From NCBI GenBank assembly GCA_021826725.1, contig JAKAYQ010000003.1, forward strand, positions 1-43,219: 43,219 nt of DNA, read 5' to 3'. The stretch's first letter is position 1. Each line of letters opens with the position of its first letter. The translations under genes were made by a program, and so were the position numbers. This document shows positions 17,939 through 27,225 of this stretch, piece by piece. The notes below the pieces were generated by a model, which worked only from the letters and a program-made list of their open reading frames with translations, did not search any database and was not told the origin of the DNA. This stretch comes from Actinomycetes bacterium. Lineage in GTDB: Bacteria; Actinomycetota; Acidimicrobiia; Acidimicrobiales; UBA8190.

Positions 17939-19738
17939 ATGTCTCGAGGCCACCAGACTGGACGGCGTGGCGGCGCGCGCTCGCCGCACGGGGTGCATCC
18001 CGATCGCTACAAGTGGACCGCCCTGTCGAACACCACTCTGGGCATGTTCCTGGTCACGCTGAACGCATCGGTGGTGATCATCTCGCTCCCGGCGATCTTC
18101 CGCGGCATCGACCTCAATCCGCTCCAGCCGGCCAACATCAGCTACCTGCTGTGGATGCTGATGGCCTACCTGGTCGTGACGGCAGTGCTGGTGGTCAGCT
18201 TCGGCCGGATCGGTGACATGTTCGGGCGGACCCGGATGTACAACGCGGGGTTTGTGGTCTTCACCCTGGCATCGCTCGGCCTGGCGCTGGTTCCCGGCCG
18301 AGGTTCGACCGGCGCGCTCGAGCTCATCGTCGGTCGGGCCGTGCAGGGCGTCGGCGGGGCGCTGCTGATGGCGAACTCCACCGCCATCTTGACCGATGCC
18401 TTTCCGCAGGAGGAGCGCGGGATGGCTCTCGGGATCAACTCGGTGGCGGCCATCGCTGGATCGTTCATCGGTCTCATCGTCGGCGGCCTGGTCGCCACCA
18501 TCAACTGGCGGTTGGTCTTCCTCATCAGCGTTCCGGTGGGAGCTGCCGGCGCTCTGTGGGCGTTGCTGAAGCTCAAGGAGCTCTCAGAACGTCGCCCGGC
18601 GCGCATGGACTGGTGGGGCAACCTGACCTTCGCCGCTGGTCTGGTGGCGCTCATGGTGGGCATCACCTACGCCATCCAGCCCTACGGCGGGCATGCCATG
18701 GGCTGGACCAGCCCCCTCGTGATGGGTTCGTTGGCGCTGGGCATCGTGCTGCTGGTCACCTTCGTCCGGGTGGAGAGCCGGGTACAAGACCCCTTGTTCC
18801 ACTTGGAGCTGTTCCGCAACCGGTCCTTCGGAGCCGGGTCGCTCGCCAACCTGCTGGCGGCCATGGGCCGGGGTGGCCTGCAGTTCATCCTCATCATCTG
18901 GCTGCAGGGGATCTGGCTGCCGCTGCACGGGTACAGCTTCTCTTCGACACCGTTGTGGGCCGGTATCTACATGATTCCGCTCAGCGTGGGGTTCCTGATG
19001 TCGGGCCCGGCGTCGGGATGGCTGTCAGACCACTACGGCGGCCGGCGGTTCGCTACCGCCGGCATGGCCGTCGGCGCCCTGACCTTTGTGCTGCTCGAGC
19101 TGTTGCCGGCCAACTTCTCCTACGTGACCTTCGCCCCAGTGATCTTCCTGAACGGCCTGGGCTTCGGGCTGTTCTCCGCGCCCAACGCCATGGCCATCAT
19201 GAACTCGGCGCCAGCCCGCCACCGCGGGGCGGCATCGGGGGTGCTGGCCACGCTCATGAATTCCGGCTTCGTGCTGTCGATCGGGGTGTTCTTTTCGCTC
19301 ATGATCGTGGGGTTGTCGTCCAGCCTCCCCGGTGTGATGCGGTCCCGGCTGCTGCGTGAGGGCGTTGCCGCCCATGTCGCAGCCCACGCCGCTGCGCTGC
19401 CACCGGTGGGGAGCCTGTTCGCCGCCTTCCTCGGCGTGAACCCGATGAAGGCGCTCCTCGGCTCCGACCTTGGACACTTGAGCCCGGCGACGGCGCACAC
19501 CGTGATCGGCACGAGGTTCTTCCCGTCGCTCCTGTCGTCGCCGTTCCGCCATGGCCTGGTCCTGGCCTTCAGCGCGGCCACCGCCATGTGCCTGCTGGCC
19601 TCGGCGGTCTCGTGGCTGGCGGGGGACGATCGCGGTATCACACCGGAGCAACCGGTCAGCGGGCTGCGCGAGGGGTTGGAGGTCGACATGGTCGAGGCGG
19701 TGCCGTCGGCGGGAGCGGGGCTGCTGACGGCCGAGTGA
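17939..19738 (+). CDS. MFS transporter, DHA2/EmrB-like drug efflux family
   Basis: TALSNTTLGMFLVTLNASVVIISLPAIFRGI, FGRIGDMFGRTRMYNAG, many hydrophobic segments; start ATG 17939. Confidence 0.9.
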   Translation: MSRGHQTGRRGGARSPHGVHPDRYKWTALSNTTLGMFLVTLNASVVIISLPAIFRGIDLNPLQPANISYLLWMLMAYLVVTAVLVVSFGRIGDMFGRTRMYNAGFVVFTLASLGLALVPGRGSTGALELIVGRAVQGVGGALLMANSTAILTDAFPQEERGMALGINSVAAIAGSFIGLIVGGLVATINWRLVFLISVPVGAAGALWALLKLKELSERRPARMDWWGNLTFAAGLVALMVGITYAIQPYGGHAMGWTSPLVMGSLALGIVLLVTFVRVESRVQDPLFHLELFRNRSFGAGSLANLLAAMGRGGLQFILIIWLQGIWLPLHGYSFSSTPLWAGIYMIPLSVGFLMSGPASGWLSDHYGGRRFATAGMAVGALTFVLLELLPANFSYVTFAPVIFLNGLGFGLFSAPNAMAIMNSAPARHRGAASGVLATLMNSGFVLSIGVFFSLMIVGLSSSLPGVMRSRLLREGVAAHVAAHAAALPPVGSLFAAFLGVNPMKALLGSDLGHLSPATAHTVIGTRFFPSLLSSPFRHGLVLAFSAATAMCLLASAVSWLAGDDRGITPEQPVSGLREGLEVDMVEAVPSAGAGLLTAE

Positions 19739-19786
19739 GCAGGGTCGGCTGCTGACGGCCGAGTGAGCAGGGTCGGCTGCTGACGG
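19720..19786. repeat. 28-bp tandem repeat (about 2.4 copies) spanning the MFS stop codon
   Basis: GCTGCTGACGGCCGAGTGAGCAGGGTCG at 19720 and 19748, partial copy at 19776. Confidence 0.97.
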
Positions 19787-19842
19787 GTGCTTCGCCAGGC
19801 GGATGTGGCGTTGCCAGCTGCCGGCGCCATGCCCGTCGACCG

Positions 19843-20739
19843 CTACGCCAAGGGCGCAATGGCCGGGGCCGGTTGTCGGCGGGTGCTGCACCAGGGAAGG
19901 CAGCACGGCAAGGCCGCACCGGCTGCGTACTGGCTGGTACTCGCCGGCCGCAGCACCTCGGCAAGTGTTCGACGCCACCAGGCATGCACGGCGGGGGAGG
20001 CGGTGGGGTCGATGGCGCGGCCGATGACGAGCACCGCGACCACCGTGCACCCACCGGCGCGCAGGGTTGCCGCCGCGCTTCGGGCGTGGGCGCCGGTCGT
20101 CCACGTGTCGTCCACCAGGAGCACGCGGGCACCGGGGCCGGGGCGCGCCGCCAGACGGAAGGCGGTCGCGGACGCATGGAGATGCCGGACTCGGCCCGGT
20201 CCGGGCGCCAGTCGGAGCGGGGGGATGCCGGCGAGCGCCGGGATCCGATCCAAGACTGCTTGCACCGGATCTGTCGGGCAGGGGGCCGGACCCGCTGCGG
20301 CGGTCTTGCCTGCTCGCGGGCGCGTGGCCGGGACGGCGCACACGGCGTCGACTTGACCGGTCAAGCGGCGTAGGCAGGGCTGGTGGTCGTCGACGAACGC
20401 GCCCAGCGAGGCTGCCAGCCGGGAGGTCAGATGCGATCGGGCTCGAGAAGCGGTGGCGTCCTTGTACCCCCGGAGGGTGGCGTGGACGGCGTCCCCGGTG
20501 CGGAAGAGTGCCGCCGGGAGCACCGGGGGTGTCTCCTGCCCGAGCTGCGTTGCGAGCTGCCGGCAGCACCAGCACACGGTGGCGGTGCCGGCAGCCGGCC
20601 CGTGACAGGCCCGGCAGGTGCCCGCTCCGGCCAACGGGACCGGGACGCCGAACGCCGGCCGCCGGGCGGGGAGCGGCCGGGCTCCCCAGGCAGCTCCATC
20701 GGTGAGGGGGCGGTGGTGATCGGCCGCCGGTACAGGCAT
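19843..20739 (-). CDS. ComF-like phosphoribosyltransferase domain protein
   Basis: Cys-rich CRACHGPAAGTATVCWCC, PRPP loop VLLVDDTWTTGAHARSAAATLRAGG; start uncertain (ORF open to 21090). Confidence 0.8.
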   Translation of the reverse strand: MPVPAADHHRPLTDGAAWGARPLPARRPAFGVPVPLAGAGTCRACHGPAAGTATVCWCCRQLATQLGQETPPVLPAALFRTGDAVHATLRGYKDATASRARSHLTSRLAASLGAFVDDHQPCLRRLTGQVDAVCAVPATRPRAGKTAAAGPAPCPTDPVQAVLDRIPALAGIPPLRLAPGPGRVRHLHASATAFRLAARPGPGARVLLVDDTWTTGAHARSAAATLRAGGCTVVAVLVIGRAIDPTASPAVHAWWRRTLAEVLRPASTSQYAAGAALPCCLPWCSTRRQPAPAIAPLA

Positions 20740-21162
20740 GGCGTCTCCCAGGATCGGTGGGTCCACGGTGGGCGGGACCACAGCGGTCCGAACATCGCCG
20801 GTCGCCGGCGCCGCCATCGGATCGGCGGGCAGCGGCATGTCGGGGAGAACCACCGGATCGCGCGCGACCGGCTCGTGGGGATCGTACCGGTACGGTGTCG
20901 CGCTCGGCGCTCGGCGCTCGGTCTCCACTCCGGTGGGGCTCTCGCTGGTTCCGGAAGGCGATCGTCGGGATAGGAACGGTCTGGGGCCTTCCGCCGCTTT
21001 CGTCGGTGGGCCCTGGCACGCGAGCCGAAGGTCTGGGTCGTCCGGCCATAGCGAGATGGCTCGCTGCCATCCCGCTCGGTGCACCGCCACGAAACCGCTA
21101 TCCCGGGCCGGGGCTGTCGGCCCGTTCCCGGCCGGATCGGTCCGGACTGCTCGCAGCGGCGG

Positions 21163-21627
21163 TCAGTGTGGCGCAGGGCCCGGTGCCGGCTGGGGGCTCC
21201 CGATGCTGGCTGGCGGCTCCCGGTGGAGGAGGAAGGTCCCGGTGGCCCGGCTCACCAGCCGGTCCCGCTCGTCGCGCACCGTGGCCTCGCCGTAGGCGAC
21301 CTGGCGCGCCATGCGCACGACCTCGCCCCGGATCGCGTACCTCGCGCCGTGCATAGCGGGACGCATCGTCTCCGTCTTCATTTCGAGCGTGCCTCGGGTG
21401 CGGTCCCGTCCTGCCAGCGCAGCGTTGATGGCAAAGTTCATGGCTGCGTCGAGCACCAGTGCATGGATCCCGGCCTGCACGGTGCCGTGCGGGTTGCACG
21501 CCAGCTCGGTGGGTGTCCACGTCGCGGTGGACCAACCCAGGTCCTCGCCGTCGACTCCGTAGTCGCCGAACGACGCACCGACGGCGGCGATGACCGGCAT
21601 GCCCCCGTCGCCAAGCCACCGGTCCAT
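21163..21627 (-). CDS. PaaI-like hotdog-fold thioesterase
   Basis: NPHGTVQAGIHALVLDAAMNFAINAAL, EMKTETMRPAMHGARYAIRGEVVRMARQVAYGEATV; start uncertain (21627 or 21636). Confidence 0.75.
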   Translation of the reverse strand: MDRWLGDGGMPVIAAVGASFGDYGVDGEDLGWSTATWTPTELACNPHGTVQAGIHALVLDAAMNFAINAALAGRDRTRGTLEMKTETMRPAMHGARYAIRGEVVRMARQVAYGEATVRDERDRLVSRATGTFLLHREPPASIGSPQPAPGPAPH

Positions 21628-21723
21628 GTCCTTCACGCGCCTGGTCACGCCGGTCAACGGTAGTGCCGGTCCGGGTGGCGGGCCCGTATCTCGGGGCAGG
21701 CGATCGGTCGATGCGTCCGGTCG

Positions 21724-21792
21724 GGCCCCCGGATGGTTGGGGCTGGGGTTGGGGCTGGGGTTGGGGCTGGGGCTGGGGCTGGGCCCCCGGAT
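21724..21792 (+). repeat. G-rich heptamer-type repeat (GGGGYT..), G-quadruplex candidate, flanked by a 12-bp direct repeat
   Basis: GGGGCTGGGGTTGGGGCTGGGGTTGGGGCTGGGGCTGGGGCTGGG between two GGGCCCCCGGAT copies (21724 and 21781). Confidence 0.85.
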
Positions 21793-21935
21793 CGGCCTCC
21801 GAGTTGACCCCAGGTTGACCCCAGGGCTCGCCATCGGCAAGAATCTTGACCAGTCAGTCAGGTTCGTTGGCCGCCAGGACCGACCGGGCTCATCCGGTGC
21901 CGGCGGACCAGCGTGGACCTGCGAAAGGAGATGTC

Positions 21936-23114
21936 ATGACCACAGCCGTGATCGTCGACGCCATCCGCACCCCGGGGGGCAAGCGCAATGGGCGGCTCCG
22001 GGGTTGGCACGCTGTCGACCTGGCGGCCGAGACGCTGCGAGCGCTGGCAAAGCGCAACGACCTCGACCCGGCCCTCGTGGATGACGTGATCATGGGCTGC
22101 GTCATGCAGGTCGGCGAGCAGGCGCTGAACGTAGGCCGCAACGCCGTTCTGTCAGCCGGCTTTCCCGAGTCGGTGCCCGCCACCACCATCGACCGCCAGT
22201 GTGGCTCCTCGCAGCAGGCGGTTCACTTCGCTGCGCAGGGCGTGATCGCCGGTGCCTACGACGTGGTGATCGCGGCCGGAGTGGAGCACATGACCCACAC
22301 GCCGATGGGCTCGTCGGTGGTCCGTGACCTCGGCTTCCCGTTCGGCCCGACCGTCATGGGACGGTACGCGGAGCGCGGCGGCCTGGTGTCGCAGGGCATC
22401 TCGGCCGAGATGATCGCCGACCAGTGGGGGCTCAGCCGCGAGGACCTGGATGCCTTCAGCGCCCGCAGCCAGCAGCGAGCGGTCACGGCAACCGCCGAGG
22501 GCCGGTTCGAGAACGAGATCATCCCGGTCGTCGTCAAAGACGAAGAGGGGAAGCCGACTGACGACGTGCTGCGCAAGGACGAAGGCATCCGCCCCGACAC
22601 GACCGTCGAGGTCCTGGGCAACCTGAAGCCGGCGTTCAAGCCGGATGGCAAGGTGACCGCCGGCAACTCGTCGCAGATCACCGACGGCGCTGCTGCCGTG
22701 TTGATCATGAGCGAGGAGAAGGCCAATGCTCTTGGCCTGCGTCCTCGGGCCCGTGTCCACGCGTTCGCGTTGGCCGGGGTCGACCCGGTGACGATGTTGA
22801 CCGGACCCATCCCCGCCACGCAGAAGGTCCTGGAAAAGGCCAAGCTCCAGATGGACGACATCGACGTCGTCGAGATCAACGAAGCGTTCGCCTCGGTCGT
22901 GCTGGCGTGGGAGAAGGAGCTGCACGCGGACATGGCCAAGGTGAACGTCAACGGTGGTGCCATCGCCCTGGGCCACCCGCTCGGCGGGTCCGGAGCCAAG
23001 CTGATGGCGACGCTGCTCAACGAGCTGGAGCGCACCGGCGGTCGCTACGGCCTGCAGACCATGTGCGAGGGTGGCGGCCTCGCCAACGCCACGATCATCG
23101 AGCGCCTGGGCTGA
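21936..23114 (+). CDS. Acetyl-CoA C-acyltransferase (thiolase)
   Basis: AVIVDAIRTPGGKRNG, TTIDRQCGSSQQAVHFAAQGV, EINEAFASVVLAWEKEL, NGGAIALGHPLGGSGAKLMATLLNEL; RBS aaaggag. Confidence 0.94.
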   Translation: MTTAVIVDAIRTPGGKRNGRLRGWHAVDLAAETLRALAKRNDLDPALVDDVIMGCVMQVGEQALNVGRNAVLSAGFPESVPATTIDRQCGSSQQAVHFAAQGVIAGAYDVVIAAGVEHMTHTPMGSSVVRDLGFPFGPTVMGRYAERGGLVSQGISAEMIADQWGLSREDLDAFSARSQQRAVTATAEGRFENEIIPVVVKDEEGKPTDDVLRKDEGIRPDTTVEVLGNLKPAFKPDGKVTAGNSSQITDGAAAVLIMSEEKANALGLRPRARVHAFALAGVDPVTMLTGPIPATQKVLEKAKLQMDDIDVVEINEAFASVVLAWEKELHADMAKVNVNGGAIALGHPLGGSGAKLMATLLNELERTGGRYGLQTMCEGGGLANATIIERLG

Positions 23115-23186
23115 GGTTGCCCGGAGGGCGCGGCGTCGGGCGCAGCGCCCGATCATCGTGTCCTCGTCCACCAGAGCGACGAGCGG

Positions 23187-23235
23187 GGAAGGCCGTGTCG
23201 CAGGCGCGTGCCCGCTGCGCGTCGTCCGGCCTTCC
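23187..23235. terminator. Putative hairpin between convergent thiolase and crgA
   Basis: GGAAGGCC ... GGCCTTCC perfect 8-bp arms in the convergent gap. Confidence 0.4.
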
Positions 23236-23415
23236 GCGCCGTCGCCGTGGTGGTGACCTGGCTGCCACGGCAACGGGGTGGTGCTCCGTGCGCACGCCCG
23301 GTCGCGTCTCGGTGCCAGTCGTGTGGCTCAGCGCGAGCGCCAGCGACCGGCTTGGTGCGGGCCTGCGTCAGCGATCGGTTCGGTACCAGCGGGTGGATCA
23401 GCTCGGGCCGGTGGA

Positions 23416-23682
23416 TCAGTGCCAGCGTGTGGCGAGCCCGAAGCCTCCGCCGAAGATCACGATGCCCCCCAGCAGGTACCAGTTGGTGGGCGATGCCGGA
23501 AGCACGTCGAAGTAGTTGAGGATGATCATGAGGACACCGACCAGCAGGACGGCGCCGATGAGCGGCCCCATCCACTTCGGGCTCCTCCTGACATCGCGCG
23601 GCGTGGGCGGGGTGTACCGACCGGTGCGGCGCTGGGCGGAGCGGCCCCGGGCCGTGCTCCTGTTGCCAGCTGTGCGTGCCAT
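23416..23682 (-). CDS. crgA: Cell division protein CrgA
   Basis: Small two-TM protein: YTPPTPRDVRRSPKWMGPLIGAVLLVGVLMIILNYFDVLPASPTNWYLLGGIVIFGGGFGLATRWH. Confidence 0.93.
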   Translation of the reverse strand: MARTAGNRSTARGRSAQRRTGRYTPPTPRDVRRSPKWMGPLIGAVLLVGVLMIILNYFDVLPASPTNWYLLGGIVIFGGGFGLATRWH

Positions 23683-23799
23683 CCCGAGAGGATAGCCAGC
23701 CGGAATGCGCTGCGCGAATCGCCGACCTGGGCGGGAGAGCCCGAACGCACCCGCACCCCGGCAACGCGCTCGCCCACCCCGGCGGTAGAGTCCACGCCG

Positions 23800-24414
23800 A
23801 TGCCGGTGCGCGTGCTCGTCGTCGACAACTACGACTCCTTCACCTACAACCTGGTGCAGGAGCTTGGCGAGATCGGTGCCGCGCCGCTGGTTCGCCGCAA
23901 CGACGAGGTTGACGTGGCCGCCGTGCGCGTGCTCGCACCCGACGGCATCATCATCTCACCCGGCCCCGGCCGCCCCGAGGACGCCGGCGTATCGGTGGAC
24001 GTGGTGCGCGAGCTGGCAGGCACCGTGCCCATCCTGGGTGTGTGCCTGGGGCACCAGTGCATCGGCGAGGTGTTCGGGGGAACGGTGGTCCGGGCACCGG
24101 TGCTGATGCACGGCAAGACCTCCGATGTCCACCACGACGGGCAGGGTGTGCTGCGTGGCCTACCCGATCCCTTCACCGCCACTCGCTACCACTCGCTCGT
24201 GGTCGACCCACCGTCGGTGCCTGACGTGCTGCAGGTTACGGCGTGGACCGCCGACGGCGTGATCATGGGGCTCCGCCATCGCACCATGGCCGTGGAGGGT
24301 GTGCAATTCCACCCCGAGTCGATCCTGACGCCGTCGGGGCCGGCGTTGCTCGCTAACTTCGTGGCCATCGCCGAAGCAGGCTCTGGCGTGGTCGGCGCGG
24401 CGCCTGTCGGCTGA
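23800..24414 (+). CDS. pabA: Glutamine amidotransferase, anthranilate/aminodeoxychorismate synthase component II
   Basis: VLVVDNYDSFTYNLVQELGEIGA, SPGPGRPEDAG, GVCLGHQCIGEVFGG, GVQFHPESILTPSG. Confidence 0.93.
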   Translation: MPVRVLVVDNYDSFTYNLVQELGEIGAAPLVRRNDEVDVAAVRVLAPDGIIISPGPGRPEDAGVSVDVVRELAGTVPILGVCLGHQCIGEVFGGTVVRAPVLMHGKTSDVHHDGQGVLRGLPDPFTATRYHSLVVDPPSVPDVLQVTAWTADGVIMGLRHRTMAVEGVQFHPESILTPSGPALLANFVAIAEAGSGVVGAAPVG

Positions 24415-24432
24415 GGAGCGGGGGAGAGCACC

Positions 24433-25455
24433 ATGGCGAACGACAGCAAGTTGGGGGCGACGGTGCTGCCGGGCAGCGCCGGTCGGGGACGCAACGACGA
24501 GCAGCGGGCCGCGGTGAAGCCACCGGGATCGGAGCCCGGACGGGGCCCACGTCCGGTGGCGTTCCGATGGGGTCTCCGGCTGGCCCGGACCGCCGTTGTC
24601 GTCGTCGCCGCCGTGGTCTGCTGGGCAGCGTTCGTGCGCACCACCCGCACGGTCCCCTCGCGCCTGGCCGAGCTCACCGTGACCGCTCCCCACATGGCGG
24701 GCCTCGCCCCGCACCCGGTGCTGGCCAAGGCGCTGCCGACGTCGGGGAGCACGCTGGCCAGTGTTCGTCATTCGGCGGTCGTCGATCCCGGGCACACCGG
24801 GATCTTCGAGATCGAGTGGCAGTCGAGCGTCGCCACCGTCCAGGCAAATGCCGGCCTGCTGGTGCAACTGATGCCGACGGCGTCGCAGACCAAGGTGGTC
24901 CTCGACCAGGCCCGCAAGCAGTACAGCGCCAGCCGCTCGGTCAATGGGGACGCCTACTCCTTGGAGGGGCGGTTCGCCGTGCCCGGGGTCGCCGGTGCGG
25001 AGGGCATCACCTACCACGTGGTGCCGTTGTCTCCTTCGAAGACGAACCCGGCGGGGACGGCAAATGTCGTGATCTTCCAAGTGGGCACCGCGGCAGTGAT
25101 CGAGCTGGTCCAGTCGACGAAGAGCACGCCCGGAACGCCCGGCGCGGTGGCGCTGGCTCAGGCGGAGGCGGCCCACCTGCGGGCGGTCCCCGCGGGCTTC
25201 TCCCTCAGCACGACGTCACGCTCTGTCGGCTGGTCCATCCTCGTGCTCGGGGGCGGGGTCGTGGTCGGCACGTCCGCTGCGGTCGTGCCCGAGGGTGTGG
25301 TGGCCTGGCGGGGGCGGCGTCGGGAGCGCCAGCGCCGGCGGAAAACCCGGGAGGCGGAGTTCGAGGGCCGGGGGGTGGCACGGAGGCACCGGGTGCCGTC
25401 GTGGCAGCTCCAGGCGACGCAGCGCCGGACGCAGAGGCGGTTGTGGCGCCGCTGA
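24433..25455 (+). CDS. Hypothetical membrane protein (two predicted TM segments, basic C-terminus)
   Basis: Long ORF with TM segments TAVVVVAAVVCWAAFV and GWSILVLGGGVVVGTSAAVVP; no family recognised. Confidence 0.7.
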   Translation: MANDSKLGATVLPGSAGRGRNDEQRAAVKPPGSEPGRGPRPVAFRWGLRLARTAVVVVAAVVCWAAFVRTTRTVPSRLAELTVTAPHMAGLAPHPVLAKALPTSGSTLASVRHSAVVDPGHTGIFEIEWQSSVATVQANAGLLVQLMPTASQTKVVLDQARKQYSASRSVNGDAYSLEGRFAVPGVAGAEGITYHVVPLSPSKTNPAGTANVVIFQVGTAAVIELVQSTKSTPGTPGAVALAQAEAAHLRAVPAGFSLSTTSRSVGWSILVLGGGVVVGTSAAVVPEGVVAWRGRRRERQRRRKTREAEFEGRGVARRHRVPSWQLQATQRRTQRRLWRR

Positions 25456-25669
25456 GCGCGGTGCCGTGCTCGCTCCATGGGGTGGTGCCGTGGTTCCGTT
25501 GACCCGGGCGACTGTACCGTCCACAATTCCTGGTGGAGTGGTTCCCGCACCCTGTCCCTTGTAGGCGGTCCCTGCTCGCACCTGGGGAGCCTGCTCGTGC
25601 CCTGTGGCGGTCGCCGTGGCTCCCTGGGGGACCCGATCCTGGGCCGTACACCGATGCCGAGGAGGCACG

Positions 25670-27118
25670 ATGGTCGATACCGCACCGTCCAGCGTCACCA
25701 AGCCCGCAACCAAGGCTGCAGGCAAGCCCGCTCCCGGCGCCGAGCCGGTCTCGGTGCCGGCCGCCGCCTTCGCTCGGACGCGAGCGGCCTACCGCTCGGG
25801 GCGGACCCGTCCGCTGTCGTGGCGCGCCGACCAGCTCCGCGGGCTGCAGGCCCTCGTGCGCGAGGGCGAGGACGAGCTGCTGCACGCCATGGCCGACGAT
25901 TTTGGCAAGCCCCGCGTCGAGGCATGGCTGGCCGACCTGGCGCCGGTCGCAGCGGAGGCCGCCCACCTGCGTCGCAACCTCCACCGGTGGGCCCGGCCCC
26001 GGTTGTCGTGGCCGGGGATAGCCAACCTGCCCGGTTCGGCCTGGTCGGTGCCCGAGCCGCTGGGGACGGTCCTGGTGATCTCCCCGTGGAACTATCCGGT
26101 GAACCTCGCGCTCGTGCCCCTGGCGGCTGCGCTGGCGGCGGGCAACGCCGCGGTGGTGAAGCCGTCAGAGCTGACGCCGGCGACGTCGGCCACGTTGGCG
26201 CGCCTGGTGCCCCGCTACCTGGACGACGAGGCGGTGGTCGTCGTCGAGGGTGCCGTCGACGTGGCTACCGAGCTGCTCGCCCAACCGTTCGACCACATCT
26301 TCTTCACCGGCAGCACCACCGTCGGCCGCACGGTGATGGCAGCGGCGGCCACCCACCTGGCGTCGGTCACCCTCGAGCTCGGCGGCAAGAGCCCGGTGAT
26401 CGTGGCCGCCGACGCCGACCTCGACGTGGCGGCCAGGCGCGTGGCGTGGGGAAAGCTGCTGAACGCGGGGCAGACCTGCATCGCCCCCGACTATGTCCTG
26501 GTGGAGCGCTCGGTCGCCGACGTCTTCGTGGACCGTGTGGTCGCGGCCATCGGGGCGTTGCAAGGCCCTGACCCGGCGGCCACCCGGACCCGCATCGTCA
26601 ATGAGCGGCACGTGGAGCGTCTGAGCGGCCTGCTGAAGACTGCCGGGGGTACAGTCGCCACCGGTGGCGGTGTCGACGTCGGGGAGCGGGTCGTCGAGCC
26701 GACGGTGGTGGTCGACCCCGACCTGGGATCACCGCTCATGCAGGACGAGATCTTCGGTCCCATCCTGCCGGTGGTCCGGGTGGACAGTGTCGACGAAGCC
26801 ATGACCTTCGTGAACGAGCGCCCGAAGCCGCTTGCGCTCTACGTCTTCTCGGGGTCGCGGGCGACCGGGCGGCGTGTCGTCGACGGCACCACCGCCGGTG
26901 GTGTCTGCCTCAACCACGTCGTCTACCACTTCATCGCCCCCGATCTGCCGTTCGGCGGAGTCGGGCCGAGCGGCATGGGCGCCTACCACGGCCGGGCCGG
27001 CTTTGAGGAGCTGAGCCACCGCAAGGCGGTGGTCCGGCGAGGAATCTGGCCCGATCTGCCGTTCGCCTACCCGCCCTATGACGAGCGCAAGGAGCGGTTG
27101 ATCCGCCGGTTCATGTGA
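25670..27118 (+). CDS. Aldehyde dehydrogenase family protein
   Basis: ISPWNYPVNLALVPLAAALAAGNAAVVKPSE, FTGSTTVGR, LELGGKSPVIV, NAGQTCIAPDYVLV; RBS gaggagg. Confidence 0.94.
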   Translation: MVDTAPSSVTKPATKAAGKPAPGAEPVSVPAAAFARTRAAYRSGRTRPLSWRADQLRGLQALVREGEDELLHAMADDFGKPRVEAWLADLAPVAAEAAHLRRNLHRWARPRLSWPGIANLPGSAWSVPEPLGTVLVISPWNYPVNLALVPLAAALAAGNAAVVKPSELTPATSATLARLVPRYLDDEAVVVVEGAVDVATELLAQPFDHIFFTGSTTVGRTVMAAAATHLASVTLELGGKSPVIVAADADLDVAARRVAWGKLLNAGQTCIAPDYVLVERSVADVFVDRVVAAIGALQGPDPAATRTRIVNERHVERLSGLLKTAGGTVATGGGVDVGERVVEPTVVVDPDLGSPLMQDEIFGPILPVVRVDSVDEAMTFVNERPKPLALYVFSGSRATGRRVVDGTTAGGVCLNHVVYHFIAPDLPFGGVGPSGMGAYHGRAGFEELSHRKAVVRRGIWPDLPFAYPPYDERKERLIRRFM

Positions 27119-27124
27119 GCTCCC

Positions 27125-27162
27125 GATCCGCCGGGCCGTGATCACTCTCGGTCCGGCGGATC
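27125..27162. terminator. Bidirectional terminator candidate between convergent ALDH and monooxygenase genes
   Basis: GATCCGCCGG...CCGGCGGATC perfect 10-bp arms, extendable inward by GCCG/CGGT. Confidence 0.6.
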
Positions 27163-27225
27163 CAGCCGGTTACGGTCCCGCCGGTCCCTCGTCCGGCGGG
27201 TCTGCCCGTGCGCCAGCCGTGTGCG

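Noticed and set aside
22152-23273. 373-aa minus-strand ORF opposite the thiolase
   Set aside because: Antisense artefact; the thiolase motifs on the plus strand explain the DNA
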